From assembly GCF_022601875.1 (NCBI RefSeq), contig NZ_JAKVIP010000021.1:1-64000 (forward strand): DNA of 64,000 nucleotides, given 5' to 3'. The position numbers were made by a program, and so were the translations under genes. Shown piece by piece: positions 53,827 through 63,210 of this stretch; the stretch's first letter is position 1, and every line of letters begins with the position of its first letter. The DNA is from Chryseobacterium sp. SSA4.19. GTDB taxonomy: Bacteria > Bacteroidota > Bacteroidia > Flavobacteriales > Weeksellaceae. Under the pieces are notes generated by a model that saw only the letters and a program-made list of their open reading frames with translations, did not search any database and was not told the DNA's origin.

Positions 53827-55155
53827 TTACTTTTGATAATCGTAATATCTCGCTCCTTTCAGAAACGGGTTTTGCAATTCAACATTTTTCAATCCAAAAC
53901 CTTTATAGTTTTCATTAACGGATTTTCCCAGTTGCTTCCTGTGCAGTTTTTCATACGTCTCAAAATCGATGGCTGTCCTGTTTTTTAAGTTTTCAAACAA
54001 ATCCCATTTCTCAACAACGCTTTTCCAGTTCTCAGAAACTTTTCCCGCAAATACTTTTGATTTAGAACCGCTCCCATACCCCAGAAAACCGATTTCTTTT
54101 CCGGAAAGCTCTTTATTTTCATCAAAAGAAACCTGTAATGCTGATAGCAATGCCATAAAAATAGAAGCGGTATACATGTTTCCGATTTCCGATGATGCTC
54201 TTTGAGACCTTTCGATGGTATCATTAATGAACTGAATGTACTCCGGAGATTTTGCCACTGCCTTCTGTTCTTCAGGATTTGAGTACGGAAGTGTATTTTC
54301 CAGGCTGTAGATTTCCGTGAAGACTCTTTTTCCGTGATATGCATACGGAAGGTGAAAGATCATGTATTTCCAGTTTTCATAAGGCTTTGCTGTTCCGGTT
54401 ATCTGTTTGTAATGATCATACGCTTCTTTTATTCTGTCCTGATAACACTGATTGGAATACTGGCCGTCGAAAACAGGTTCATCCGTGAAAATTTCAATTT
54501 TATCAGGGAAATTTTCAGGAGCATCTTTAAGATCTTCTTTGTTAAAATGGCGTCTGGGTTTGAAAAAATCAAAAACACTTTCTGTAGCAACGCCCCAGTT
54601 GTTTTCAATTTCCAGTAAGTCCGGCTTTGCAGAAACCAGAAGAGCCACCGCGCCTCCGCCCTGTGTATATTCCCCTGAAGATGCCAGTTCGTATTTGGCA
54701 TAATCACTGGCGATCACCACGGCTTTTTTATCAGGATTGACTCTTACAAAATCCAATGAATTGTGAAGGGCATCCACTGCTCCGATGCAGGCAAACGTCA
54801 TGTCCACCACATCACAGTTCTTGAAACATCTTTCTCCGAATTCATTTTCGAGTACTTTCTCCACCATCTGCATGGCATAAGAAGCCGTTGACTTCGCTGC
54901 GTCTAAAGCAGATTCCGTCCCCAGATAGATTCTTGCTATTTCTTTTGGATTAAGATGGTAATCATTCATTAATTTCAGCAAAGCTTCTGCCGCAAAAGTG
55001 GCAGCATCTTCATGAATATCCGGCAATGCCATTTTGTGAAGGCCCAGTCCTTTTTCCAGCTTTGCGGGTTCAATTCCTCTTTTTTCTGCTAAGTCTTTAA
55101 TTTCTACATACAAGGAAGGGACATAATAGCTTGCTGCTTCAATTCCAAAAGTCAT
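53827..55155 (-). CDS. Hydroxymethylglutaryl-CoA synthase
   Basis: 442 residues from ATG 55155 (MTFGIEAAS; the frame upstream starts only with TTG). Thiolase-fold enzyme with general-base Glu region DIHEDAATFA (E49), the nucleophile Cys in VDMTFACIGAVDAL (C123) and the His region FHLPYAYHGKR. It condenses acetyl-CoA and acetoacetyl-CoA to HMG-CoA in the mevalonate route used by Flavobacteriia. A TAAATTCG box (55173-55180) precedes it, close to consensus. Confidence 0.85.
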   Translation of the reverse strand: MTFGIEAASYYVPSLYVEIKDLAEKRGIEPAKLEKGLGLHKMALPDIHEDAATFAAEALLKLMNDYHLNPKEIARIYLGTESALDAAKSTASYAMQMVEKVLENEFGERCFKNCDVVDMTFACIGAVDALHNSLDFVRVNPDKKAVVIASDYAKYELASSGEYTQGGGAVALLVSAKPDLLEIENNWGVATESVFDFFKPRRHFNKEDLKDAPENFPDKIEIFTDEPVFDGQYSNQCYQDRIKEAYDHYKQITGTAKPYENWKYMIFHLPYAYHGKRVFTEIYSLENTLPYSNPEEQKAVAKSPEYIQFINDTIERSQRASSEIGNMYTASIFMALLSALQVSFDENKELSGKEIGFLGYGSGSKSKVFAGKVSENWKSVVEKWDLFENLKNRTAIDFETYEKLHRKQLGKSVNENYKGFGLKNVELQNPFLKGARYYDYQK

Positions 55156-55260
55156 ATCAATCAATTTTACTACGAATTTAAAAAATGTAAACGTTTAATC
55201 ACTTATGATATTTGACAGATTTTTAAAAATGATTGTGAATTGAAGTTAAAAACAAAAAAA

Positions 55261-55280
55261 GCACCTCCTTTCGGAAGTGC
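55261..55280 (-). terminator. Terminator of the M1 aminopeptidase gene
   Basis: GCACcTCC / GGAaGTGC stem (one mismatch), loop TTTC; on the minus strand it is followed by seven T. Confidence 0.7.
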
Positions 55281-55304
55281 TCTTAATTTTAAAAGTATCA
55301 TTAA

Positions 55305-57818
55305 TTATTTAAAATCTTCGATTGCTTTATTGATGGCCTCAATCTGCTTGTTGATGCTTGCGGCATTCTGAGGATTCTGCTTAAGAAGCTCCATCTTTTT
55401 ACTCAAACCGTCTTTCAGCATTTGGGAAATCATCATTTTCACCTGAGGATTATCGCCCATCTGTCCTTTTGCCTGGCTCACCATTTTGGTAATGCTTTCT
55501 GTTGCTTTCAGATTATCTGAAGACATGATCCAGTTGTATCCTTCTTCGGCGGATTTTCCCAATTCGGGATTCTGGAATTTAATGAACGGATAGAATGCTA
55601 CCAGTGGTGCTATATTTGACATCTGCGAAGTGACTTTATTTTTCACGACAATCGGCAGCATTTGTCCAAGCAAAGTTTCTGATGCGCCTTTCAGGTCAAT
55701 TTTCTCTGCCAGCGCATTCGCTTTTGAAGGATCAATGGCTACGATTGCCACTACCGAATTTCCTTTTACAGCATTTGAAACGGCATTTGCTCCTTTTTCA
55801 AATACCGGCATATACTTTTTATCTTTGGTTTTTGCCAATGCGGAAATAGCTGCTGCCTGAACCAAAGTTTTGGGATCATTTGATGCTAATTTTTCCACCT
55901 CCGAACCCATCGCTTTAAACTGTTCTGCATTTGACAGGTCCATCAGCTGCAGGGCTTTGATTCTTGTTCTGAAATAAGGATCCTTCAAAGCGGCCGACAA
56001 TAATTTTGTTGCTGCCGGATTTTTTCCTACCTGGTCTTTGATTCCGCTTAAAGCATTATACCGGCTTTTGAACTCTTTGGATCCTGAAAACTGCATCAGA
56101 TTCTGTTCCGGGGTTTTCGTATCGGTAATGTCTGCCAGTAAAACACCGTCTGCATTAATGTTTACCAGATCAGCATTTTTCGAAGTATCAAAGCTGAAGG
56201 TATTTTTTGCCTGCGCATTTACCCAGACATTGTATCTTTTCGGCTTTCCGTTGTCATACACATCAATAGCAAGAGGAAATTGAAAAGGCTGATCCTGCGT
56301 CTGGTTGATGGTAAGGGCAATCTGTTTTTTAACCGGTTCGAAAGTATAGGAATAATTAATTTTCGGATGTCCGCTTCCGAAGTACCACTGGTTGAAAAAC
56401 CAGTTGAGGTCTTTTCCTGAAACTTTTTCAAATGACAATCTTAACTGATGGGCTTCAGCGTTCTGGTATTCGTAGGTTTTCAGATAATCCTGCATTCCTG
56501 CAAAGAAAGCATCATCACCCAGATAATTTCTCAGCATATGAAGGATTCCTCCTCCCTTCTGATAAGTAACCAGATCAAAAACATCTTCGCGTGAATCATA
56601 ATTAAAACGTACTAAATCTTTATCAAAATAGCCCGGGGTTGTACGATACATGTTCACATCTTTCATCTGGTGATAATCTGCCTGGTCTTTTCCGTATTTG
56701 TATTCGTTCCAAAGATATTCCGAATAGTTGGCAAAAGATTCGTTAACCGTAAGATTGCTCCAGCTTTCTGCCGTTACCAGATCCCCAAACCAATGATGGA
56801 ATAATTCGTGAGCAATGGTATCTTCCCAGGTATTTTCATCGATCAGCTGTCCCGGTTTCTGTAAAATATCGCTTCCGTGCAAGGTTGCGGTTGTATTTTC
56901 CATCGCACCGCTTACGTAATCCCTTCCAGAAATCTGTGCATATTTTGCCCAGGGATAATCATATCCGAGCTTTTTAGAGAAAAACTCCATCATTTCCGGT
57001 GTATTCCCATAAATCTGCTTTGCATAAGGCTCGTATTCTTTTTCGATATAATAATCAACCGGAATATTTCTCCATTTGTCTTTTACGATGGCATACTCTC
57101 CCACGCCCATGAAGAAAAGATAGGTAGAGTGTCTTTTGTCCATCACCCAGTGATCTGTTCTCAAACCATTGGCTTCTTTTCGTGAATCTTTTAAAATACC
57201 GTTTGAAAGCGTTACATATTTGTCAGGAACCGTCATGTAGATTTCCTGAGTCGTTTTCTGATTGGATTTATCAATAGTCGGGAACCATGCAGAAGAAGAT
57301 TCCGTTTCTCCTTGTGTCCAGATCTGGGTCGGTTTATCCGCATCTTTCCCCTGGGCATTGATGAAATACAGACCTTTTGCATCATTGATCGCTGCGCTTC
57401 CCTCCTGTTTTACTTCATTCGGGCGGGCCGTATATTTAATGTATACCGTATAATCCTGATTTTTCTGATACGTCTTGTCTAAAGTAATCTTTAAGACATC
57501 ATCCTTGTAATCATATTTTAAAGCAGATTTTTTACCATTGTTATCCAAAGCCACTTCATGAATCAGCATTCCTTTGGCATCCAGGGTCAGTTCGTTGGTC
57601 GGATAAAAATACGGTGCGGCCGTCAGCCATTCCTCCCCATTCATCTGTTCCTTCTGGTAATCGAAATTTACTTTAAGCTTGGTATGTTTCAGTTCCGTTG
57701 CTTTTGTATGGGTCGCTCTGTAGACTTTTTCCCTTCCTGAAGTTTCAGTTTGTGCTGTCATATTTGCGGAAAAGAAAATCCCGCTAAGGATAGCGATCGA
57801 TAAAACGGCTTTTTTCAT
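55305..57818 (-). CDS. M1 family metallo-aminopeptidase, secreted
   Basis: 837 residues with a signal peptide (ending NMTAQ). Zinc site HELFHH (H337, E338, H341) with the third ligand E360, and the exopeptidase motif GAMEN (304-308). The N-terminal beta-domain (about 25-250) and the long helical C-terminal repeat domain (about 600-837) give the ERAP/PepN layout. It removes N-terminal residues from peptides in the periplasm. The next gene upstream ends 13 bases before its start. Confidence 0.92.
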   Translation of the reverse strand: MKKAVLSIAILSGIFFSANMTAQTETSGREKVYRATHTKATELKHTKLKVNFDYQKEQMNGEEWLTAAPYFYPTNELTLDAKGMLIHEVALDNNGKKSALKYDYKDDVLKITLDKTYQKNQDYTVYIKYTARPNEVKQEGSAAINDAKGLYFINAQGKDADKPTQIWTQGETESSSAWFPTIDKSNQKTTQEIYMTVPDKYVTLSNGILKDSRKEANGLRTDHWVMDKRHSTYLFFMGVGEYAIVKDKWRNIPVDYYIEKEYEPYAKQIYGNTPEMMEFFSKKLGYDYPWAKYAQISGRDYVSGAMENTTATLHGSDILQKPGQLIDENTWEDTIAHELFHHWFGDLVTAESWSNLTVNESFANYSEYLWNEYKYGKDQADYHQMKDVNMYRTTPGYFDKDLVRFNYDSREDVFDLVTYQKGGGILHMLRNYLGDDAFFAGMQDYLKTYEYQNAEAHQLRLSFEKVSGKDLNWFFNQWYFGSGHPKINYSYTFEPVKKQIALTINQTQDQPFQFPLAIDVYDNGKPKRYNVWVNAQAKNTFSFDTSKNADLVNINADGVLLADITDTKTPEQNLMQFSGSKEFKSRYNALSGIKDQVGKNPAATKLLSAALKDPYFRTRIKALQLMDLSNAEQFKAMGSEVEKLASNDPKTLVQAAAISALAKTKDKKYMPVFEKGANAVSNAVKGNSVVAIVAIDPSKANALAEKIDLKGASETLLGQMLPIVVKNKVTSQMSNIAPLVAFYPFIKFQNPELGKSAEEGYNWIMSSDNLKATESITKMVSQAKGQMGDNPQVKMMISQMLKDGLSKKMELLKQNPQNAASINKQIEAINKAIEDFK

Positions 57819-57831
57819 ATGTATGTAGTAC

Positions 57832-58062
57832 TTATTTCTTAGTATTGTTTTTTGTTAAAATATCGAAAATATCGTTGACTACTGTTTCGTAATCTCCTTT
57901 TTTAAACTGTTCTTTGGTTTTGGTAAACGCTTTTTTCAGTTCGCTTTCAGGATTTTCCTCATCGATAATTTCTACAGACTCTACACTTTTCATCTGAAGG
58001 ATAGCATTTTTCAATGCTTCCAGATCAGCGTTCTGTTCGGTATTTATTTTTAAGTATTTCAT
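57832..58062 (-). CDS. Small DUF2683-like protein, antitoxin-related
   Basis: 76 residues with a beta-alpha-beta start (MKYLKINTE…LKNAILQMKSVESVEIIDEE) and a helical C-terminal half. The pattern is the same as that of the antitoxin at 59765-60007 (LLSQIKGVTSIEVTENE), so the two are probably paralogous. No toxin gene lies beside it. It is between the serine hydrolase and aminopeptidase genes with 13 bases to the latter. Function unknown. Confidence 0.5.
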   Translation of the reverse strand: MKYLKINTEQNADLEALKNAILQMKSVESVEIIDEENPESELKKAFTKTKEQFKKGDYETVVNDIFDILTKNNTKK

Positions 58063-58089
58063 TATATTATTCTTTTGTGAATGTTGTTT

Positions 58090-59384
58090 TTACACCTCCC
58101 TGAATGATGTCAAATTGTTTTTTTCCGGATAAAAATTAACTACAATCCCTGCCATATCAAATTTAAAGCTGGTTTCAGAAGTTGCATCCAGCTGGAAAGC
58201 ACTTTGTCCGGTTGCCTGCGCCATCAGTTTTTTATCCTGGATAAAAATATTGAATTTTACAGGAACCCCGGCACTTGCATAAATGCCTGTGAATTTCTGC
58301 AGCTGGGCTTCCGGGATTTCAAGGGTTTTAAAGCTCGGCATTTCAAAATCTTTTCCTGTCGCCGTTAAGATCATTTTATCGAAAATCTCATCGGTATCCA
58401 CATCCGCCTGGTTCACAACATAACTTACCGCAATCTGCAGGTCAGGAAAATAGAACAATGCTGACCTGAAACCGTCGATTCCGCCGTTGTGCCCAAAACC
58501 GGAGATTTTACCGGAAGTGAACTTCACCACTCCGTACCCATAATCATCAATGAAATTTTTCATTCTATCGAGGCTTTCTTTTTTAAGAAGTTTCCCTTGT
58601 TCCAATCCGAGAATGAATTTTATAAGTTCAGTGGGTGTTGAGATGATATTTCCCGCGCCAACCGGGATACTCATATCCGTTTCGGGTAACCTATGATATA
58701 TTCCGTTGGCATACATGTAAGAATTTGCCTGGTTTTTTGAGGAATCAATTGTTCCTCCCGCTTCTGTTAATGTAAGATTCAGTGGCTTGGCAATTTTATC
58801 CTTGATTAATTCCGAATATGGCTTTTTATATGTCTTTTCCAGAATAAACCCGAGCAGAATATAGTTGGAGTTGCTGTAGTTATACTTTGATCTCGGTTCA
58901 AAATCGCTTTTATATTTTTTAATGATATTGATTAGATCAGTTTCTGTCTGAGGTTTCATATAATACTGAGCATATTCCGCTTCATCCGTCAGGTTATGAA
59001 TTCCGCTTCTGTGCTGTAATAGCTGCTCAATGTTAATTTTATCTGAATTGGGAATCTCAGGATAGAAATCTGAAAGTTTTCTGTCTAAAGAAAGTGTTTT
59101 ATCTTCCACCGCTTTCATGACCAGAACGGCCGTAAAAGTCTTACTGATAGAGCCAATACGATATTGGGTATTCATATTGGCCTTCTGCTGTTTTCCGCAT
59201 CAGAAAATCCTACTGTTTTCAGGAAATTCGTATCGTTCTTATCCGTAAAGGCAAAACTTCCCATTACTTTGTGATGCACAAACAGGGAATCCAGATAATT
59301 TCCCAGTTTTTCCTTTACTCTATTTTGAGAAAAAGAAATACCTGAAATGCTGATCACCGAAAGAAAAAGTAACTTTTTTAACAT
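58090..59384 (-). pseudogene. Serine hydrolase (class C beta-lactamase-like), frameshifted
   Basis: A signal-peptide N-terminal piece (59172-59384, MLKKLLFL… ending GFSDAENSRRPI) and the main body (58090-59175) are in different frames. Restoring one A in the A4 run (59191-59194, plus-strand T4) gives GFSDAEKQQKANMNTQYRIGSISKTF, a normal family sequence. SxxK catalytic motif is SISK, YxN is YSN (KYNYSNSNYILLG) and the HxG-type box is FGHNGG. As it stands, the body could be translated from an internal ATG overlapping the first stop (ATGA), but without a signal peptide. Confidence 0.75.
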
Positions 59385-59432
59385 GCATTGAGATTTAATC
59401 AATAGGTTGAAAAAATGTTCTGAATGTTACAA

Positions 59433-59461
59433 AAAAAGTGAAGTTTTGCACTTCACTTTTT
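59433..59461. terminator. Bidirectional terminator
   Basis: AAAAAGTGAAG / CTTCACTTTTT perfect 11-bp stem with a 7-base loop between the toxin remnant and the serine hydrolase gene. Confidence 0.8.
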
Positions 59462-59502
59462 AGTTATCCTATTAATAAATATTTCAATTTTAACGGATCC
59501 TG

Positions 59503-59768
59503 TTACAATACTAAAAACAATTTAATAGTAATCTGGTCTTTTTTAATTTCGTAAATCAGCTTAATTTGTTTTTTTCCGATCAGTGTATATTTTACATTAG
59601 GAAACTTTTCTAAGGATGGATGTTTAACGATATCTTCAATAATGGTCTGCCTGAATTTTCGGATATCATTTTCTAAAACAGCAATTTCTTTTGCAGTCAG
59701 TTCGTTTTTAAAACATCAACAATTTCTTTCAAAGAGACTTTTGCAGTTTCTGAAATCGTAATTCTCAT
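59503..59768 (-). pseudogene. RelE/ParE-type toxin, frameshifted
   Basis: ATG at 59768 overlaps the antitoxin stop (ATGA). It starts MRITISETAKVSLKEIVDVLK then stops after 23 codons. Restoring one A in the A5 run (59705-59709) continues KNELTAKEIAVLENDIRKF and ends DQITIKLFLVL, about 88 residues, with the RelE/ParE strand-and-helix order (FPNVKYTLIGKKQIKLIYEI). So the toxin is inactive as read here while its antitoxin is intact. Confidence 0.65.
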
Positions 59769-60007
59769 TTTCCATTAAATATTTCCTTTAACACATCATC
59801 TGTCAGATCCTGGGTTTTCCCATTTTTGTAATCATTCTCACTCTGCTCCATTACTTTCGCAAAATATTCCGAATCTTCAATTTCTTCCCAAGAATAACTT
59901 TTCTCATTTTCAGTAACCTCAATACTCGTAACACCTTTTATCTGGGATAAAAGTTTTTTAATGAAAGGAACATCTGCGTATTCATATAAGCGGATTTTAA
60001 TTTCCAT
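59765..60007 (-). CDS. Antitoxin of a RelE/ParE-type module
   Basis: 80 residues. A ferredoxin-like beta-alpha-beta start (MEIKIRLYEYADVPFIKKLLSQIKGVTSIEV) and a flexible acidic C-terminus (DLTDDVLKEIFNGK) that would wrap the toxin. It overlaps the toxin ATG by 4 bases, as in coupled TA modules. Similar in layout to the orphan at 57832-58062. Confidence 0.6.
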   Translation of the reverse strand: MEIKIRLYEYADVPFIKKLLSQIKGVTSIEVTENEKSYSWEEIEDSEYFAKVMEQSENDYKNGKTQDLTDDVLKEIFNGK

Positions 60008-60051
60008 ACTTTCTGAATTTAAATTAAAGGTAATGAAATTATCATTAAAAA

Positions 60052-60846
60052 TTAAATCGCTACGGGTGCTTTAATCCCCGGATGCGGATCATAATTTTCT
60101 AACGTAAAATCTTCAAAATCAAAGCTGAAGATATCTTTAACTTCAGGGTTCAGTTTCATGGTCGGAAGCGGCCTAGTTTCTCTTGAAAGCTGTCTGTTCA
60201 CCTGCTCGAAATGATTATTGTAAATATGAACATCGCCGAAGCTGTGCACATAATCCCCTACTTCCAGATCGCAGACCTGCGCTACCATCATCAGCAATAA
60301 TGCGTAACTCGCAATATTAAACGGAACCCCAAGAAAAACATCTGCGCTTCTTTGGTATAGCTGCAGTGATAATTTTCCGTCAGCGACATAAAACTGAAAC
60401 AGCGCATGGCAGGGTGCTAAAGCCATATTGGGGATTTCCGAAACATTCCATGCCGAAACAATCAGCCTTCTGGAATCCGGATTTTTTTTAATCTGATCAA
60501 TAACTTCAGTGATCTGGTCAACTGCTTTTCCGTCCGCTCCGTTCCAGCTTCTCCACTGCGCGCCGTAAACAAGACCTAAATCACCGTTTTCGTCTGCCCA
60601 TTCGTCCCAGATAGAGACGCCGTTGTCTTTTAAGTATTTAATATTGGTATCGCCTTTCAGGAACCAAAGCAATTCATAAATAATAGATTTCAAATGCACT
60701 TTTTTGGTGGTCACCAAAGGAAATCCTTTAGACAGGTCATATCTCAGCTGGTATCCGAAAACACTTCTGGTTCCGGTCCCAGTCCTGTCAGTTTTGTCAG
60801 TTCCGTGATCTAAAATATGCTGTAAAAGGTCTAGGTAATTCTGCAT
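60052..60846 (-). CDS. thyA: Thymidylate synthase
   Basis: 264 residues, same length as E. coli ThyA. DRTGTGT near the N-terminus binds phosphate, [13 protein letters not shown] contains the nucleophile C146, and [23 protein letters not shown] and [12 protein letters not shown] are signature motifs. Methylates dUMP to dTMP using methylene-tetrahydrofolate. A TAAATTTG box lies 23 bases upstream (60870-60877). Confidence 0.96.
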   Translation of the reverse strand: MQNYLDLLQHILDHGTDKTDRTGTGTRSVFGYQLRYDLSKGFPLVTTKKVHLKSIIYELLWFLKGDTNIKYLKDNGVSIWDEWADENGDLGLVYGAQWRSWNGADGKAVDQITEVIDQIKKNPDSRRLIVSAWNVSEIPNMALAPCHALFQFYVADGKLSLQLYQRSADVFLGVPFNIASYALLLMMVAQVCDLEVGDYVHSFGDVHIYNNHFEQVNRQLSRETRPLPTMKLNPEVKDIFSFDFEDFTLENYDPHPGIKAPVAI

Positions 60847-60869
60847 TTTGAAAAGCTGTTTTATGTTCC

Positions 60870-60877
60870 CAAATTTA
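60870..60877 (-). promoter_or_regulatory. -7 box for thyA
   Basis: CAAATTTA on plus, TAAATTTG on minus; full consensus. Confidence 0.5.
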
Positions 60878-61018
60878 AAGAATCTAATTTAAAAGGCCGA
60901 ATAAAAAGGAGTCATTTTACCAATATCCTGTCCTGCTGTCACATACCAATTAACGAAATTCAGTATTATTTAGTATAATTTGATCTTAACCGGCATTCAA
61001 AGGCTGCTTATAATACGG

Positions 61019-61459
61019 TTACCAAATTTCTTCAATAATCTGGCTGACTGTATTGACGGAGAAACTCTGTCCTTTGGTTAATCCTGTCATAGCCTTCGCC
61101 AAAGGAGATTCAGCAGATATGGTCATTATTTTCTGATTGTCCAAAATGATTTCTCCGATGGAAGCCGAGATGTAAAAAACACCTTTGTCTGTTTTTACCA
61201 AAGCTCCGTTCTGCACTTTTAAGGAAGGCTCAGAGGTTATTTTCCGGATCAAAACCTGCTGATTTAAAGCTTCATTCAGTTGCCTCTGAAGATTGTTAAT
61301 CTCCTGCTGAAGCATTTCCCTGCCGGTTTCATACTTGTCGCCCATAGAGCTTTTCGTATCATTGCTCGAAGCTCTGGTTTCCGCAATCAGGTTTTCAAAA
61401 TTCTGAATTTTCGAAGTGATTTTATTTCTTACTATTTTTATTATTTCCGATTTATCCAT
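61019..61459 (-). CDS. GreA/GreB-like transcript cleavage factor family protein
   Basis: 146 residues from ATG 61459; a frame extension upstream lies beyond the -7 box at 61484-61491. An N-terminal antiparallel coiled coil (about 1-75; SSMGDKYETGREMLQQEINNLQRQL) and a C-terminal FKBP-like domain (IGEIILDNQKIMTISAESPLAKAMTGLTKGQSF), the Gre layout. Often mis-annotated as '3-oxoacyl-ACP synthase' in Flavobacteriia. Gre-tip acidic residues (DxxE) are not clearly conserved, so it may be an RNA-polymerase-binding regulator. Confidence 0.7.
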   Translation of the reverse strand: MDKSEIIKIVRNKITSKIQNFENLIAETRASSNDTKSSMGDKYETGREMLQQEINNLQRQLNEALNQQVLIRKITSEPSLKVQNGALVKTDKGVFYISASIGEIILDNQKIMTISAESPLAKAMTGLTKGQSFSVNTVSQIIEEIW

Positions 61460-61483
61460 TGACTGTTGGTGTAGCAAAGATTT

Positions 61484-61491
61484 CAAATGTA
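61484..61491 (-). promoter_or_regulatory. -7 box for the Gre-like gene
   Basis: CAAATGTA on plus, TACATTTG on minus; 24 bases before ATG 61459. Confidence 0.5.
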
Positions 61492-61657
61492 TTAAATACA
61501 TTGTAATGTTACTATTTGTTTAAAATTATTCAAAGTATTAGCTTAAAAAAATCCTTTCATTAAAAACTGTACTTCTCAGAGCTTGTGATAAGTTTACAAA
61601 ACGAAGTCAGGCAGCCATGATTTAGCCGCCTGCTCGTTTATTTAGAAAATTCAGTTC

Positions 61658-63007
61658 TTATTTCTCAAACACAGCGTAGTCTGATACTTTAAAATCAAAG
61701 GTTTTACCTTCATCAAAATTCTTTTTCGTTTTATCAAAAACATTTTTGAAAGTCCCGGATACCTGCTCGTCTTCAATACTGAAGCTCACAGGTTCTTTAG
61801 ACATGTTCAGAACGACCAGTACTTCATTCTGCCCGTTTTTCCTTAGATAAGCTAATATTTTATTATTGGCTGTCGTGTTCAGGAAATAGGTGGTCACCGC
61901 CAGGTCACCTCCTCTTAATGCGGGATTTGAAGCCTTCAGGCTGAATAAAGTTTTGTAAAAATCTGACATCCGGTAGCTGCCATCCCATTGAATCGGATCT
62001 TTTTCAAAGAACTCCAGCCTTTTCAGATTGGGAAGTTCCTGACCTGAATACAGCAAAGGGATTCCGTTCCAGGTAGCGGAGAATACAGCCATTGGCTTGG
62101 TGATATCTCCGTATTTTTCATACTCCGTTCCGTTCCATGAATTTTCATCGTGGTTGGTAGTAAACCAGGCTCTCATAGAACCGTCTCCGATCTTCGAGTA
62201 TTGAATTAACAGATCTTTCAGTTCCTGTAGCGGCTGGTTTTTCTTGTAGTAGTCTTCAGATTTGTGCATCCATTTCCAGGAATAGCTGGCATCAAAAACT
62301 TTTCCATAATCCGGATTTTCAAGCTCATCATATTCCCCGATCCAGAAAAGCGGTTTTATTTTTTCAACTTCCGGGCGGGCTTCTTCCCAGAAATCCACTT
62401 CCACCCATGAAGCCAAATCACACCTGAAGCCATCAATCCCGGTTTCCCTGATCCAGAACTTCATGGCATCGATCATGGCATGACGCATTTCCTGGTTTTT
62501 ATAATCGAGTTCAATAATATCATCCATCCCTGATGCCATATGGAATTTTCCGTCCGGGTCTTTTAAATAAAATTCAGGATGCGTTTTGGTCCAGACATGG
62601 TCCCAACCGGTATGGTTGGCTACCCAGTCAATAATGACTTTGAACCCCAGCCTGTGCGCTTCATTCACCATATGTTTAAAGTCTTCCATAGTCCCGAATT
62701 CCGGATTAACAGAAGTATAATCTGCGGCTGCATACTGGCTTCCCAGGCTTCCTTTTTTATTTTGCTGTGCGATCGGGGTAACCGGCATAAACCAGAGTGT
62801 CTGCACTCCCATTGCTTTCAGTCTCGGCATTTCTTTCTCAAACGACCTGAATGTCCCTTCCTTGGTATATTGTCTTACATTAACTTCATAAATATTAGTC
62901 GTATGTCTCCAGTTTTTCGGCAAGTCTGTCATATCTTTTTTTATATTTTGAGTGGCACAGGAAATCATTCCCAGGCTCATTACTGCGATTAAAATTAACT
63001 TTTTCAT
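61658..63007 (-). CDS. GH13 alpha-amylase family lipoprotein
   Basis: 449 residues with a lipoprotein signal ending MISC (Cys 17). Catalytic (beta/alpha)8 barrel with the GH13 regions: DWVANHTG (I), GFRCDLASW (II, nucleophile Asp), WIGEYDE (III, acid Glu) and TNHDENSW (IV, Asp). C-terminal beta-domain from about 370. It is anchored to the membrane and acts on alpha-glucans. The TATTTTTG box at 63021-63028 lies 13 bases upstream. Confidence 0.9.
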   Translation of the reverse strand: MKKLILIAVMSLGMISCATQNIKKDMTDLPKNWRHTTNIYEVNVRQYTKEGTFRSFEKEMPRLKAMGVQTLWFMPVTPIAQQNKKGSLGSQYAAADYTSVNPEFGTMEDFKHMVNEAHRLGFKVIIDWVANHTGWDHVWTKTHPEFYLKDPDGKFHMASGMDDIIELDYKNQEMRHAMIDAMKFWIRETGIDGFRCDLASWVEVDFWEEARPEVEKIKPLFWIGEYDELENPDYGKVFDASYSWKWMHKSEDYYKKNQPLQELKDLLIQYSKIGDGSMRAWFTTNHDENSWNGTEYEKYGDITKPMAVFSATWNGIPLLYSGQELPNLKRLEFFEKDPIQWDGSYRMSDFYKTLFSLKASNPALRGGDLAVTTYFLNTTANNKILAYLRKNGQNEVLVVLNMSKEPVSFSIEDEQVSGTFKNVFDKTKKNFDEGKTFDFKVSDYAVFEK

Positions 63008-63020
63008 TCAGTACTTTTAA

Positions 63021-63028
63021 CAAAAATA
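63021..63028 (-). promoter_or_regulatory. -7 box for the GH13 gene
   Basis: CAAAAATA on plus, TATTTTTG on minus; full consensus. Confidence 0.5.
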
Positions 63029-63106
63029 GGAATTGTAACCGAAAAAGGGCATTGTTAGCTTGTGAATTTTATATGACAGAGATGACCAATAAAACTGAAT
63101 GTAAAA

Positions 63107-63132
63107 CTTTCTCTATTTAAGAACAGAGAAAG
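63107..63132. other. Inverted repeat upstream of the GH13 gene
   Basis: CTTTCTCT / AGAGAAAG (8 bp, 10-base loop), about 80 bases upstream of the GH13 -7 box. Either an operator for the amylase gene or part of a transcript end. Confidence 0.3.
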
Positions 63133-63169
63133 CCCCTTATTACTGACATTCAATTTTGTAATAAAAAAA

Positions 63170-63189
63170 CCCTGAATTCTCATTCAGGG
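63170..63189 (-). terminator. Terminator of the pRiA4b ORF-3-like gene
   Basis: CCCTGAAT / ATTCAGGG perfect 8-bp stem, 4-base loop, followed on the minus strand by seven T. Confidence 0.8.
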
Positions 63190-63210
63190 CTGATATTTTA
63201 ATCGTTTTAA

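Noticed and set aside
54334..54618. Long opposite-strand frames inside the HMG-CoA synthase gene
   Set aside because: Antisense shadows of a strongly supported gene with catalytic motifs.
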